64,000 nucleotides of DNA from Gammaproteobacteria bacterium (GTDB lineage Bacteria; Pseudomonadota; Gammaproteobacteria; Steroidobacterales; GCA-2729495), in contig JASLMV010000016.1 in NCBI GenBank assembly GCA_030746435.1, positions 1 to 64,000 of the forward strand, given 5' to 3'. The notes under the pieces were generated by a model. That model searched no databases and was not told where the DNA came from. It saw only the letters and a list, made by a program, of their open reading frames with translations. The translations under genes were made by a program, and so were the position numbers. The stretch's first letter is position 1; the number at the start of each line of letters is the position of its first letter. Below are positions 34,850 through 43,630 of the stretch, one piece after another.

Positions 34850-35923
34850 TCAGAGCAAACCTGCGTCCGTCAGTCGTTGGAGGATATTGTCCTGGCGCTC
34901 GCGGAACCAATCGCGGTCGGGCGGCTCCTGTACTTTCCCGTCACGCAGCAAACCATTGCCGGTACGAATGGGGTAGGTCGAATACATCAGCGCATAGATA
35001 TCAGTGGGCTGGCGTGACAACAGGTTAGCCATCCCGAGGCGGCGGCGCTGCTCACGCTGTGCATTAATATCGATTACCGCGTGCGCGAGCATGCTCTCGC
35101 CGCCTTCGGCCGCCGCAGCCATCGTGTCGCCATGGTAGTCGACAACTTTCGACATGCCGCTGCAGGTATACGCGGGTATCGGGATGTCATCGATAGAAGC
35201 TGTATTGGCTGAGATAATATAGATGGCATTCTCGATAGCGCGCGCCTTTCGGCATGCCTCACGGTCGGTGGTCTTCGGGCTGCCGGGTTCACTCGTCGGG
35301 TGAATGAGCACTTCGGCGCCACGTAGTACATTGGCACGCACCAGCTCCGGCCACATGATTTCTTCCGAAGCAATACAGGCCAGATTGCCGATCTCGGTCT
35401 TCGCAACAGGGAACACTCCCTCGATTCCGTAAACCTCGAGGTACTTGTCCCAGATATCGTGCGGCGTCACTTCGAAGCTCGATGACAACCGGCGGTATCG
35501 AAGCACAACATCTCCGTTCGGGCCGACGATAAAACTGGTCTGGAAATACAGTTCCGGAAAATTCGGGTCGATTTCGTAGACATTGCCTGACAGATAGATA
35601 TTGTTTTTCTGGGCGAGTTCCCCGAGGAATTCATACTCCGGGCCGTCATAGTCGATCGCGGCTTTGGCGCGCCATTCTTCATGACTGTTACCCAGCGGGA
35701 ACCCGGAAAGAAAGTACTCCGGCAACACAACCAGCCGCACGGTGCTGCCGTTATGGAAGTGCACGAACTGAACGTTGGTAGTCACGTAAGCAGCGATGCG
35801 TTCCAGCGACGCCATGCGTACCTTCGCCGCCGCTTCGGCATCAGGACAGAGATTCACCGTCTTGCAGGCAATCTGCAGTGCGGTGGCCGTGTAGAGGGGA
35901 ACCGTCTCGATCGTATCTGACAT
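34850..35923 (-). CDS. Nitrilase-fold protein with Ser in place of catalytic Cys
   Basis: This 357-residue nitrilase-superfamily protein is paralogous to 22942-23997. Glu (LPEYFLSGFP) and Lys (LRYRRLSS) are kept, but the nucleophile site reads SEEIMWPELVR where the paralogue has CAEIMYPEAAR. Catalytic Cys is thus Ser. Such a change usually abolishes or greatly reduces amide/nitrile hydrolysis, so it may be a non-catalytic or acyl-transfer variant. ATG at 35923 follows GAGAAAG. It is 93 bases upstream of the molybdoenzyme alpha gene on the same strand, and convergent with nothing on its right side. Confidence 0.88.
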   Translation of the reverse strand: MSDTIETVPLYTATALQIACKTVNLCPDAEAAAKVRMASLERIAAYVTTNVQFVHFHNGSTVRLVVLPEYFLSGFPLGNSHEEWRAKAAIDYDGPEYEFLGELAQKNNIYLSGNVYEIDPNFPELYFQTSFIVGPNGDVVLRYRRLSSSFEVTPHDIWDKYLEVYGIEGVFPVAKTEIGNLACIASEEIMWPELVRANVLRGAEVLIHPTSEPGSPKTTDREACRKARAIENAIYIISANTASIDDIPIPAYTCSGMSKVVDYHGDTMAAAAEGGESMLAHAVIDINAQREQRRRLGMANLLSRQPTDIYALMYSTYPIRTGNGLLRDGKVQEPPDRDWFRERQDNILQRLTDAGLL

Positions 35924-36082
35924 GCTGCTTTCTCGTTGTTTAGCGGGGCGCACAGGAATGGCACAACCTTTTAGTCGAGTCTGGCCAATTTTGAGAGACC
36001 TGCTCAAGTACTACAGCAGGTGTGCTTTACCAGATGGTCACGCCTGTATAATTCCCCGGTTCTTCGCTACCGGGAAACTCGC

Positions 36083-37252
36083 TTGAGCGGTTTCAGCGAC
36101 ATAAAAACAGCACTGGATGAACGTGAGCAGCTCGGGCTTTACCGTCGTCGGCGGACTGTCGCCTCGGCACAGGGGCGGGAACTGGTCGTGAATGGCAAGC
36201 AACTCCTGAACTTCTGCAGCAACGACTATCTCGGGCTCGCAAATGACGAGCGTGTCCGGGCAGCTTTCAAACAGGGTATCGACGACTGGGGCGCCGGCAG
36301 TGGCGCGGCCCACCTCGTCAGCGGGCACACTTCCGCCCATCACGAACTTGAAACTGCGCTGGCGGAATTCACCGGTCGGCCCCGCGCCCTGCTGTTTGCG
36401 AGTGGCTATGCGGCCAACCTGGGCACCATCAATGCGCTTGTGGGCAACGGCGATCACGTCCTGGAAGACCGGCTGAACCATGCCTCACTGCTCGACGGCG
36501 GCCTCATCAGCGGCGCACGTTTCCAGCGTTACCAGCATCGCAACACCGAAGACCTGGCGGGCAAACTCGAGCAACTTGACCCTGCTGACAAGCGTGTACT
36601 GGTGGTCAGCGATGGCACATTCAGCATGGACGGCACGACCTGCGATATAGCAACGACTGCAGGTATCTGTGGCCGTAACGGTGCGTGGTTCATGGTCGAC
36701 GAAGCGCACAGCCTCGGCGTAACCGGTGACCGGGGCCAAGGGCTGGTCGACCCGCAGCAACACGGCACAGAATCGGTACAGATCCTGATCGGAACACTGG
36801 GTAAAGCTTTCGGTACCCAGGGTGGGTTCGCCGCCGGCAGCGAGGAGTTGATCGAAACCCTGATCCAGCAGGCGCGTACTTATATATACAGTACTGCACT
36901 GCCCGCCGCCGTTGCGGTTGCCACGCTTGCGAGCCTGGAGATCGTTGCGGAAGAAAGCTGGCGACGCCAACGCCTGGCGGAACTTAGCGGGCGCTTCCGT
37001 GAAGGCGCGCGGGAGCTGGGCCTGGAGTTGTCAGACTCCCCGACACCCATTCAACCCGTGATACTCGGCGACGAACGCAGTGCACTGCAGATGAGCGCAT
37101 TACTGGAAGAACAGGGACTCATGGTTACGCCGATCCGGCCGCCGACTGTACCGGCGGGCACATCACGGTTACGAATTACGTTCATGGCCACACATACCGA
37201 TGACGATCTGGATAAATTGCTGACCGCACTTGCCACGGTTTCAGACACATGA
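36083..37252 (+). CDS. bioF: 8-amino-7-oxononanoate synthase
   Basis: The 389-residue PLP enzyme condenses pimeloyl-thioester with L-alanine in biotin synthesis. N-terminal LSGFSDIKTALDEREQLG and NFCSNDYLGLA are BioF signatures. The PLP lysine is in LIGTLGKAFGTQGG, and SGHTSAHHELE, DEAHSLGVTG are also seen. TTG at 36083 gives the normal N-terminus; a GTG at 36020 would add 21 residues not typical of the family. It overlaps bioD by ATGA (37249-37252). Confidence 0.95.
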   Translation: MSGFSDIKTALDEREQLGLYRRRRTVASAQGRELVVNGKQLLNFCSNDYLGLANDERVRAAFKQGIDDWGAGSGAAHLVSGHTSAHHELETALAEFTGRPRALLFASGYAANLGTINALVGNGDHVLEDRLNHASLLDGGLISGARFQRYQHRNTEDLAGKLEQLDPADKRVLVVSDGTFSMDGTTCDIATTAGICGRNGAWFMVDEAHSLGVTGDRGQGLVDPQQHGTESVQILIGTLGKAFGTQGGFAAGSEELIETLIQQARTYIYSTALPAAVAVATLASLEIVAEESWRRQRLAELSGRFREGARELGLELSDSPTPIQPVILGDERSALQMSALLEEQGLMVTPIRPPTVPAGTSRLRITFMATHTDDDLDKLLTALATVSDT

Positions 37253-37929
37253 GCAACGCATTCTTTGTAACGGGCACAGATACGGCGGTCGGTAAAACAC
37301 TGATCGCACGAGCCCTGCTGAAACTAGCCCGTGATGCAGGCCAAGATACACTCGGGCTGAAACCGGTATCGGCCGGCTGCGAGTTACGTGGCGATATCCT
37401 GGCAAATGACGATGCGTGGAAGCTGATGCACGAGTCATCATGCAAGCCGTCTTACGAAGCTGTGAACCCGGTAGCCCTGAAAGAGGCCATGGCGCCGCAC
37501 ATCGCGGCCACGCGTGAGGGCCGTACCCTTGCGGTTGACAGTCTCGTCAAACACTGCAGGCCCCTGATCGACGGAGCCGATTTTACGGTTATCGAAGGCG
37601 CCGGAGGCTGGGACGTGCCGCTTAACCAAACCGAAAGCATGGCCGACCTGGCAGCCGCACTGGGTTGCCCGGTCATCCTGGTCGTCGGTGTCCGGCTGGG
37701 TTGCCTGAATCACTCGTTGCTGACCGCGCGCGCGATCCGGGAACACGGGCTGGAACTGGCGGGCTGGGTGGCCAACCGCATCGATCCGCACATGCCGGTC
37801 GCGGAGGAGAATATTGCGGCCCTGAAGGACCGGTTGCCCTGCCCGTTGCTCGGTACAGTCCCGTGGCAGGATGACGTCAGCATCGCAGGCGTCGCTGCAT
37901 CGCTCGACATCTCACAGCTGATGGACTGA
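37249..37929 (+). CDS. bioD: Dethiobiotin synthetase
   Basis: The 226-residue cytoplasmic ATP-dependent ligase closes the ureido ring of dethiobiotin. The P-loop is GTDTAVGKTLIA, with LKPVSAGC and EGAGGWDVPL as the other nucleotide and substrate loops. It is translationally coupled to bioF through ATGA. bioA is 3.4 kb downstream, separated by unrelated genes. bioB, bioC and bioH are not in the window. Confidence 0.96.
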   Translation: MSNAFFVTGTDTAVGKTLIARALLKLARDAGQDTLGLKPVSAGCELRGDILANDDAWKLMHESSCKPSYEAVNPVALKEAMAPHIAATREGRTLAVDSLVKHCRPLIDGADFTVIEGAGGWDVPLNQTESMADLAAALGCPVILVVGVRLGCLNHSLLTARAIREHGLELAGWVANRIDPHMPVAEENIAALKDRLPCPLLGTVPWQDDVSIAGVAASLDISQLMD

Positions 37930-37958
37930 GTGACAGGATCCAACATAAATAGTAGTTT

Positions 37959-37976
37959 TAAGGGATTGTTCCCTTA
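37959..37976. other. Short hairpin downstream of bioD
   Basis: The 7-bp stem TAAGGGA/TCCCTTA with a TTGT loop lies 29 bases after bioD. No T-run follows, so it is not a classical terminator. It could be an attenuating hairpin or operator ahead of the DUF1838 gene. Confidence 0.35.
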
Positions 37977-38020
37977 TGATAGGGACATATCAGAATAAAA
38001 AATCTCTAGCGGAGGGGACC

Positions 38021-39016
38021 ATGGACAGTAACTGGATGATGAAGCCACGCAGCCGGCGCGATGCGCTGCTCGGCATCGGCGGTGTCACAGCGGGCAGCAT
38101 GCTGCTCGGCGCTTGCGAACCGTCGGCCGAAAAACCATCGGGTGGCGTTGAGAGGGTTTCGGCTGATTTCAGCGACCCCAAGCAAAGCCTCGATGCCTTT
38201 ATAAAGCTTACGGGCGACCTTGACCCGAAGAAAGAAACGCCCGGGTGGTTCGGCGGCATGGTATTCGGCGATACCCGGCGCGACCGCCCGCTACGGCCGC
38301 TTTTCGGAGTACAGGGTTTCGGCGTGGTACGAACGGAAGAACAGCCCGATGGCTCGTTCAAAGTTTTTAACCGTGAACTCGCCTTCTACACCGACCCCAA
38401 GACAGGTAAATTTATTGACAGGTGGAAGAACGCATATACAGGTGAAATGTGTGACGTTAAACCGATCCATAATATGACTGTAAACGCACACCTCATCGTC
38501 AGCGAAAAAGTCGGCACCGCGATCGAGATGGACTTTGACGGCACGTTGATGGAGGTTCCGTTACCGTTGGGATGGGATACCTTTGGCGACAAGGTATTTT
38601 CCAACTTCGAAGTGCACACGGCATTTCCGAACGAACTCAAGCCCGAAGTCTGGCCACGGGAATCGGCCGGCAAAGTATTGCGCATTGCCGAGATTTTCCA
38701 GCGTGTAGCAAGCCTTTCCGATGTCGAGAACAGCAAAACGACCAGTGCCGACTATTCTGGCACCTGGACCCGGGTTGGCCCCTGGTTGCCGTGGATGCGC
38801 CAGGGCCAGGCCGACGGCAGCCTCATATTCCGCACCTTCATGACCAAGCTCGAGTCGGTCGATCAGATACCGCCCGACCTCAAGGCGATCACCGAGGAAC
38901 GCCTGCCGGATTATTTCCAGGCGCCGCCCCCGGAAACCTGGGGGGGCAAGAACGACTCAAGCTTCAGCGTCTACGTGCGGGAAAACGATCCGCTGCCGCC
39001 ATTAGACAAGGAGTAG
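38021..39016 (+). CDS. DUF1838 family Tat-exported lipoprotein
   Basis: This 331-residue protein has a twin-arginine signal (RSRRDALLGIGG) and a lipobox LLGAC (followed by Glu), so it is predicted to be a Tat-dependent lipoprotein. The mature part aligns with the cytoplasmic copy at 17894-18808 (FGVQGFGVVR, PEVWPRESAGK, TWTRVGPWLPWM). Function is unknown. The start is ATG at 38021 with GGAGGGG upstream. Tat export suggests that the fold is completed, possibly with a cofactor, before secretion. It interrupts the biotin genes. Confidence 0.78.
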   Translation: MDSNWMMKPRSRRDALLGIGGVTAGSMLLGACEPSAEKPSGGVERVSADFSDPKQSLDAFIKLTGDLDPKKETPGWFGGMVFGDTRRDRPLRPLFGVQGFGVVRTEEQPDGSFKVFNRELAFYTDPKTGKFIDRWKNAYTGEMCDVKPIHNMTVNAHLIVSEKVGTAIEMDFDGTLMEVPLPLGWDTFGDKVFSNFEVHTAFPNELKPEVWPRESAGKVLRIAEIFQRVASLSDVENSKTTSADYSGTWTRVGPWLPWMRQGQADGSLIFRTFMTKLESVDQIPPDLKAITEERLPDYFQAPPPETWGGKNDSSFSVYVRENDPLPPLDKE

Positions 39017-39204
39017 GAGTCGGCTTTAAATGACGACAGGCTTCCGGGTGGCAGAAAAACACTTGGAAGGCTGGCGTCGGAATTTATTTCGGAGAATCCA
39101 CAGGATTCGGAGATAGCCGCGAAGCAACCTGGTGCAGATGGCCCGACAATGGGTTTTGTGTCGCTACGCGACGGTCAAATATGCGTGTCCGAATACACGC
39201 AAAT

Positions 39205-39279
39205 TCGGTTCGCGGCCGGTCACTCTCGGCCATCCATGGCCTGCGCGACATTAGGAGACATCCTGTCCAGCAAAGCCGC
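39205..39279. repeat. REP-like palindromic repeat, copy 2
   Basis: This segment matches 868-940: GGTTCGCG, CTCTCGGCCATCCATGGCCT, CGCGACATT, CATCCTG and CCAGCAAAGCCGC, in the same order and orientation, with a few mismatches. It lies in the 278-base gap between the DUF1838 gene and the convergent lamin-tail gene. Related words (GGACAGGATGTC) also occur at about 21270 in the opposite sense. Confidence 0.6.
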
Positions 39280-39294
39280 TCCTACAGGGCGTTC

Positions 39295-39942
39295 CTAAGA
39301 GTCCGCCACAGGCTGCAACCGGCGGCGCATCCCCAGCAGCCCCAGGCCAGACGCAAACAACCACGCGGCTGCAGGAATGGGCACGACCGCCGGACCTGTA
39401 CCCGGCGTCGGCGCTACCGCGCTGAAGTCGAGAGCATTGTCGCCCGTATCGGTCCCAAACAGGTCACGCGACAGGCTGGTCGCGCCTGTCACATCGACGG
39501 CGTAATTCCCCTCACCTGCATTAAACATTCCGGCATCGCCGTACTGGAGCGCATCGATCAGCATCTCGCCCTCGAACAGCCTTACCGCATCCGGGCCGTT
39601 TTGCCAGTCTACGTTGGCAACAAAATCACGTACCGCCGCAAGCGAAGCGCTGGCAGAATCAGTAGCAATTACAAAAATGCCATCGACTGGAATTACCGTA
39701 CCGCTCAGGTCGATGGTTCGATATACATCGCCGTTCAGACCGTTGATCCCGGCCAGGCTCCAACCATCGAGCAGGGTTCCGGGCGCCCCGAATAATTCGA
39801 TAAATACATCGTCTGCATCGGACCCGGGGCCGTCATAAAGGACTTCCTGAATAACCACCGCAGCCTGCGCTGCCGGTGCCGATAACAAAAACAATACAAG
39901 CAAAAGTCCCGTACCTGCACAGGTGAATCTATAACGCTTCAT
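39295..39942 (-). CDS. Exported lamin-tail-like protein with PEP-CTERM-type ending
   Basis: This 215-residue protein has a Sec signal (residues 1-27, cleavage near AQA-AVV). A lamin-tail-domain-like beta sandwich follows (VIQEVLYDGPGSDADDVFIELF at the start). It ends with a PEP-CTERM-like tripartite sequence: VPIPAAAWLF, a short hydrophobic stretch, and RRR. Such tails are processed by exosortase, and members are typically exopolysaccharide-associated surface proteins. No exosortase gene is in the window. It interrupts the biotin genes. Confidence 0.82.
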   Translation of the reverse strand: MKRYRFTCAGTGLLLVLFLLSAPAAQAAVVIQEVLYDGPGSDADDVFIELFGAPGTLLDGWSLAGINGLNGDVYRTIDLSGTVIPVDGIFVIATDSASASLAAVRDFVANVDWQNGPDAVRLFEGEMLIDALQYGDAGMFNAGEGNYAVDVTGATSLSRDLFGTDTGDNALDFSAVAPTPGTGPAVVPIPAAAWLFASGLGLLGMRRRLQPVADS

Positions 39943-40254
39943 TTTTTAGCTCCGCTTTGACCAGTGACTGCCATCTGACAGGCAATCCTGCGGAACTCTG
40001 CCGGTCACGGCAGCACAAGAAAGTTATGAATCGACCCGGAAACTCACTGAAGCTGTATAAATTTGTCCGGCTTACGGACTTTTCCGGAGGTGGTGCGGGG
40101 AATGCGGATAAAGTTATTCGAAGTAACCGGCAACACTTAGGAGACTATTCCGGATATACAAATCAGAGACTTGCTTGACGGCGGTGCCGGAAAGAGCTTC
40201 GCTGCGATCATACGTGCAGAGCCGGATGCTGCGCACGGAAGCTAAATCCGGTTA
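39943..40254. other. Gene-free region, 312 bases
   Basis: The stretch between the lamin-tail gene and the glycosyltransferase-like gene contains no reading frame with convincing ribosome site or composition. It includes the promoter region of the minus-strand lamin-tail gene (around 39943-40000). I see no palindrome or RNA structure. Confidence 0.45.
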
Positions 40255-41085
40255 TTACTTTCCTGCTACTGCGGCATGTGCGCCTTCGCCGCCTGATACG
40301 CCAGCCTCCATATCATTATATGCCTGCAATTCTTCTCGGCTGCCGTGTTGAAAATAGAAATATTTATCCTGAAAATTAATTGGTCTGTTTCGGCCATAGC
40401 CTAATGGAAGATCCTGGTAGCTCCTAAATTTTCTATATAGCCAGTTATCAAATTTTTTAATCAATTTATTTTTTCTTCGCATTCTCAGGAAAATCAAGAA
40501 TGAGACTGGAAGCTGTGAGGATGCAATATAGAATTTAGTTTCAGGCGAAATTTCTCCATCTGTCTGGTCAATTGCATGATAGCGCTGAATAAATCGTCGC
40601 ACGCCGGGCCGGGCAATAATAAATAGCGATTGTTGAACTATCTGCGGCGTCCCCTCGCCTGAACCAAACATATAATTTCCAGCCATCCTCGATATGCAAT
40701 GCTCAATAATCTTTCTTCCATGCAGCAGTGCATCCTGCTCAACATATACAAAATAATCTGCATCACTACACATCATGTATTCCAGACCAAGAAACCAGCA
40801 TCTGGTACAACCGGCATATTTACCCTTTAAATCAGTTGCGTGTCCCGCATTGAAGTTCAAGCTGATGAATTCAATTCTGTTGTCGGCCCGGTTCAGATTC
40901 GGCCTGACCGGTGATGCACTATCGACGATGAGGATTTTTTCAGGATCTGTATTGTTATCTACAGACTGATACCAGAGTTCATGAAAATCTTTTCCACGGA
41001 TTTCATCGCTGCCAAGCAGCTTCTCCCTTGTATCTTCTTCCCTGTTTTCCGGGCACCACCAACCTGTACAAATAATGTATTTCAT
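40255..41085 (-). CDS. Glycosyltransferase-like protein, AT-rich gene
   Basis: The 276-residue cytoplasmic protein has features of a GT-A fold: a central acidic motif MMCSDADYFVYVEQDALL, preceded by CTRCWFLGLE. This is similar to the D-x-D metal site of nucleotide-sugar transferases. The gene is clearly richer in A+T than its neighbours and uses more AAA/ATA codons, a sign of recent acquisition. Family assignment is tentative. It lies between bioD and bioA without close operon partners. Confidence 0.5.
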   Translation of the reverse strand: MKYIICTGWWCPENREEDTREKLLGSDEIRGKDFHELWYQSVDNNTDPEKILIVDSASPVRPNLNRADNRIEFISLNFNAGHATDLKGKYAGCTRCWFLGLEYMMCSDADYFVYVEQDALLHGRKIIEHCISRMAGNYMFGSGEGTPQIVQQSLFIIARPGVRRFIQRYHAIDQTDGEISPETKFYIASSQLPVSFLIFLRMRRKNKLIKKFDNWLYRKFRSYQDLPLGYGRNRPINFQDKYFYFQHGSREELQAYNDMEAGVSGGEGAHAAVAGK

Positions 41086-41339
41086 ATGAGATGTACTGAA
41101 AAAGGCCCCTGACTGATTTGCAAAGAATAACCAAGTAATAATTCTATCTTAAACACCTTGTTGGTTTGCGGCTCATCACTACTGTATATTTCCACTCTGC
41201 GACAGGGCACTGCCTGACACAAAATTATGGATATCTTATATTTCCACCACCAACCGCAGCGGCGTTAGAATACACCCGCTGAACCTGCTTGCTGCGCACT
41301 TTGCAAAAGTCAGTTATTGCCCCGCCTTGCCGTCATACC

Positions 41340-42602
41340 ATGAAAGCATTCGACCGCAAACATATCTGGCATCCCTACACTTCGATAACTGATCCGCTGC
41401 CGGCCTACCCGGTTGCAAGGGCCGAAGGCGTACGCCTTCAACTGGAGGATGGCCGCGAATTGATCGACGGCATGTCGTCATGGTGGTGTGCGATCCACGG
41501 GTACAACCATCCTGTACTGAATGACGCTGCCCGGTCTCAACTGGAGCAGATGGCGCACGTCATGTTCGGCGGCCTGACGCACGAGCCGGCCATCCGGCTT
41601 GCCGAGCGCCTGATCGAGATCACACCGGAATCTCTCAGGTACATATTTTTTAGTGATTCGGGTTCTGTCAGCGTAGAGATCGCCCTGAAAATGGCGGTCC
41701 AGTACTGGCACAACCTGGGTAAGCCGGCAAAGCGATGCATGCTTACCGTGCGGGGCGGTTACCACGGCGATACCTTCGGCGCGATGTCGGTTTGTGACCC
41801 GGTTACCGGGATGCACAGCCTGTTCGGCGGGATTGTGCAGGAGCAACTGTTTGCGCCCCGGCCCGAAACGCCCTTCGGCGAGGCATTGCGCGACGGCGAT
41901 ACCGATGAGTTGCAGGTGTTATTCGAAGAAAATCACGCTCAAATCGCAGCCGTCATCCTCGAACCCGTCGTACAGGGCGCAGGCGGTATGTGGTTTTACT
42001 CCGCCGATTACCTGCGCACTGTTGCCCGGCTCTGTAAGGAATACGACGTATTACTGATACTCGATGAGATAGCGACCGGCTTCGGCCGCGCGGGGAAACT
42101 ATTCGCGGCTGAATATGCGGACATAGAGGCCGATATCCTGTGCCTGGGTAAAGCACTGACGGGCGGCTACCTGAGCCTTGCCGCCACGCTGGCCAATGAC
42201 CGGATACGTGACGGCATTTCAGCTAATGAAGGCATATTGATGCACGGCCCCACGTTCATGGGGAACCCCCTGGCCTGCAGTATCGCCTCGGCAAGCGTAG
42301 ACCTGCTCCTGGAATCGAACTGGCAGGGCCGGGTCAGCCGTATCGAAACCCGGTTGCAGACCGAACTGGGCAAATACCGGGACCACCCGGGCGTGAGCGA
42401 CGTCAGGGTACTCGGCGCAATCGGCGTGGTCGAGCTCGACAGCGACATTGATGTAGCTGAAGTACAGAAACGCTTTGTCGAGGCCGGTGTCTGGATCCGG
42501 CCCTTCGGGAAGCTGGTGTACCTGATGCCCCCCTATGTTATAGGCGAAGACGACCTGACCCGTCTGACGGCAGCGGTAGAACTCGCCCTGGAGAGGGATT
42601 AG
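41340..42602 (+). CDS. bioA: Adenosylmethionine-8-amino-7-oxononanoate aminotransferase
   Basis: The 420-residue class-III PLP aminotransferase converts KAPA to DAPA. BioA signatures are IWHPYTSITDPLP at the start, DGMSSWWCAIHGYNHP, RGGYHGDTFGAMSVCDP and DEIATGFGRAGKLFA (PLP Asp). The PLP lysine is in CLGKALTGGYL. The ATG at 41340 fits the family N-terminus. It overlaps or abuts the following GT2 gene. bioF-bioD are 3.4 kb upstream on the same strand with unrelated genes between. Confidence 0.96.
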   Translation: MKAFDRKHIWHPYTSITDPLPAYPVARAEGVRLQLEDGRELIDGMSSWWCAIHGYNHPVLNDAARSQLEQMAHVMFGGLTHEPAIRLAERLIEITPESLRYIFFSDSGSVSVEIALKMAVQYWHNLGKPAKRCMLTVRGGYHGDTFGAMSVCDPVTGMHSLFGGIVQEQLFAPRPETPFGEALRDGDTDELQVLFEENHAQIAAVILEPVVQGAGGMWFYSADYLRTVARLCKEYDVLLILDEIATGFGRAGKLFAAEYADIEADILCLGKALTGGYLSLAATLANDRIRDGISANEGILMHGPTFMGNPLACSIASASVDLLLESNWQGRVSRIETRLQTELGKYRDHPGVSDVRVLGAIGVVELDSDIDVAEVQKRFVEAGVWIRPFGKLVYLMPPYVIGEDDLTRLTAAVELALERD

Positions 42603-42700
42603 TGCCTACGGACTATTCCTGCGAAACCGCGTACAACGCCCTTTACAACCGCCGCATTTGTACTAAGGTTGCTTTCAATCGGCGGTTATTTGTTACGAAC

Positions 42701-43630
42701 ATGCAGCTCAATAACATCGAAATTGCAATACTGGTGCCCTGTTACAATGAAGAGGCCGCCATTGCCGGTGTCGTGCACGATTTTCGGAAAGTGCTTCCGC
42801 AGGCTTCGATTTACGTTTACGACAATAACTCGACGGACGACACTGTCGAGGCAGCGCGTTCTGCGGGTGCCGTCGTCCGCTCCGAGCCTTTGCAGGGCAA
42901 AGGTAATGTCGTCCGGCGCATGTTTGCCGATATCGAGGCCGATGTTTACGTCATGGTTGACGGGGATAACACTTACGATTCCACTGCCGCCCCGGTACTA
43001 ATACAAAAACTACTTGATGAGTCACTGGATCTCGTCAACGGCAAACGTGTACACACAGAGACCGAGGCTTACCGGCCCGGCCACCAGTTTGGCAACGTGC
43101 TGCTTACTTCGCTCGTTGCAATGATATTCGGCAAGCGCTTCGAGGATATGCTGTCTGGTTACAAGATTTTCTCACGCCGATTCGTCAAGTCTTTCCCCAG
43201 CCTGTCCAGCGGCTTTGAGATCGAGACGGAACTCACGGTCCATGCGCTGGAACTGCGCATGCCGGTGGCGGAAGTCGAAACCCGGTACGGTACGCGCCCG
43301 GAAGGTTCGGAAAGCAAACTGAGTACCTTCACGGACGGTTTCCGGATACTGAAAACGATCGCGATTCTGATCAAGGAAGAACGCCCGCTACAGTTCTTTT
43401 CCGGCTTATTTGGCCTGTTTTCCGTCACGTCGATCATCCTGGCAATACCGGTGCTCACCACCTACCTGGAAACAGGGCTGGTACCGCGCTTTCCCACCGC
43501 GATACTTGCCACCGGCATGATGCTGCTGGGCTTTATGAGCCTCGCGTGCGGACTTATTCTGGATACGGTAACTCGCGGACGGCAGGAACTGAAGCGCCTG
43601 CAATACCTGAACGTAAGCCGGTCCGGTTAA
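42701..43630 (+). CDS. Family-2 glycosyltransferase, polyprenyl-phosphate type (GtrB-like)
   Basis: The 309-residue enzyme has the GT-A fold (IAILVPCYNEE, VYDNNSTDDT, MVDGDNTY) and two membrane segments at the C-terminus (about 235-260 and 265-290). This is the layout of GtrB/dolichol-phosphate-sugar synthases, which load a sugar onto polyprenyl phosphate. The ATG at 42701 gives the compact family start; a GTG overlapping the bioA stop would add 33 unmatched residues. Its stop is shared with the convergent 43627 gene in TTAA. Confidence 0.85.
   Translation: MQLNNIEIAILVPCYNEEAAIAGVVHDFRKVLPQASIYVYDNNSTDDTVEAARSAGAVVRSEPLQGKGNVVRRMFADIEADVYVMVDGDNTYDSTAAPVLIQKLLDESLDLVNGKRVHTETEAYRPGHQFGNVLLTSLVAMIFGKRFEDMLSGYKIFSRRFVKSFPSLSSGFEIETELTVHALELRMPVAEVETRYGTRPEGSESKLSTFTDGFRILKTIAILIKEERPLQFFSGLFGLFSVTSIILAIPVLTTYLETGLVPRFPTAILATGMMLLGFMSLACGLILDTVTRGRQELKRLQYLNVSRSG

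Noticed and set aside
41340-42602. Biotin operator (BirA site) near the bio genes
   Set aside because: No TTGTAAACC-N15-GGTTTACA-like pair was found upstream of bioF or bioA.
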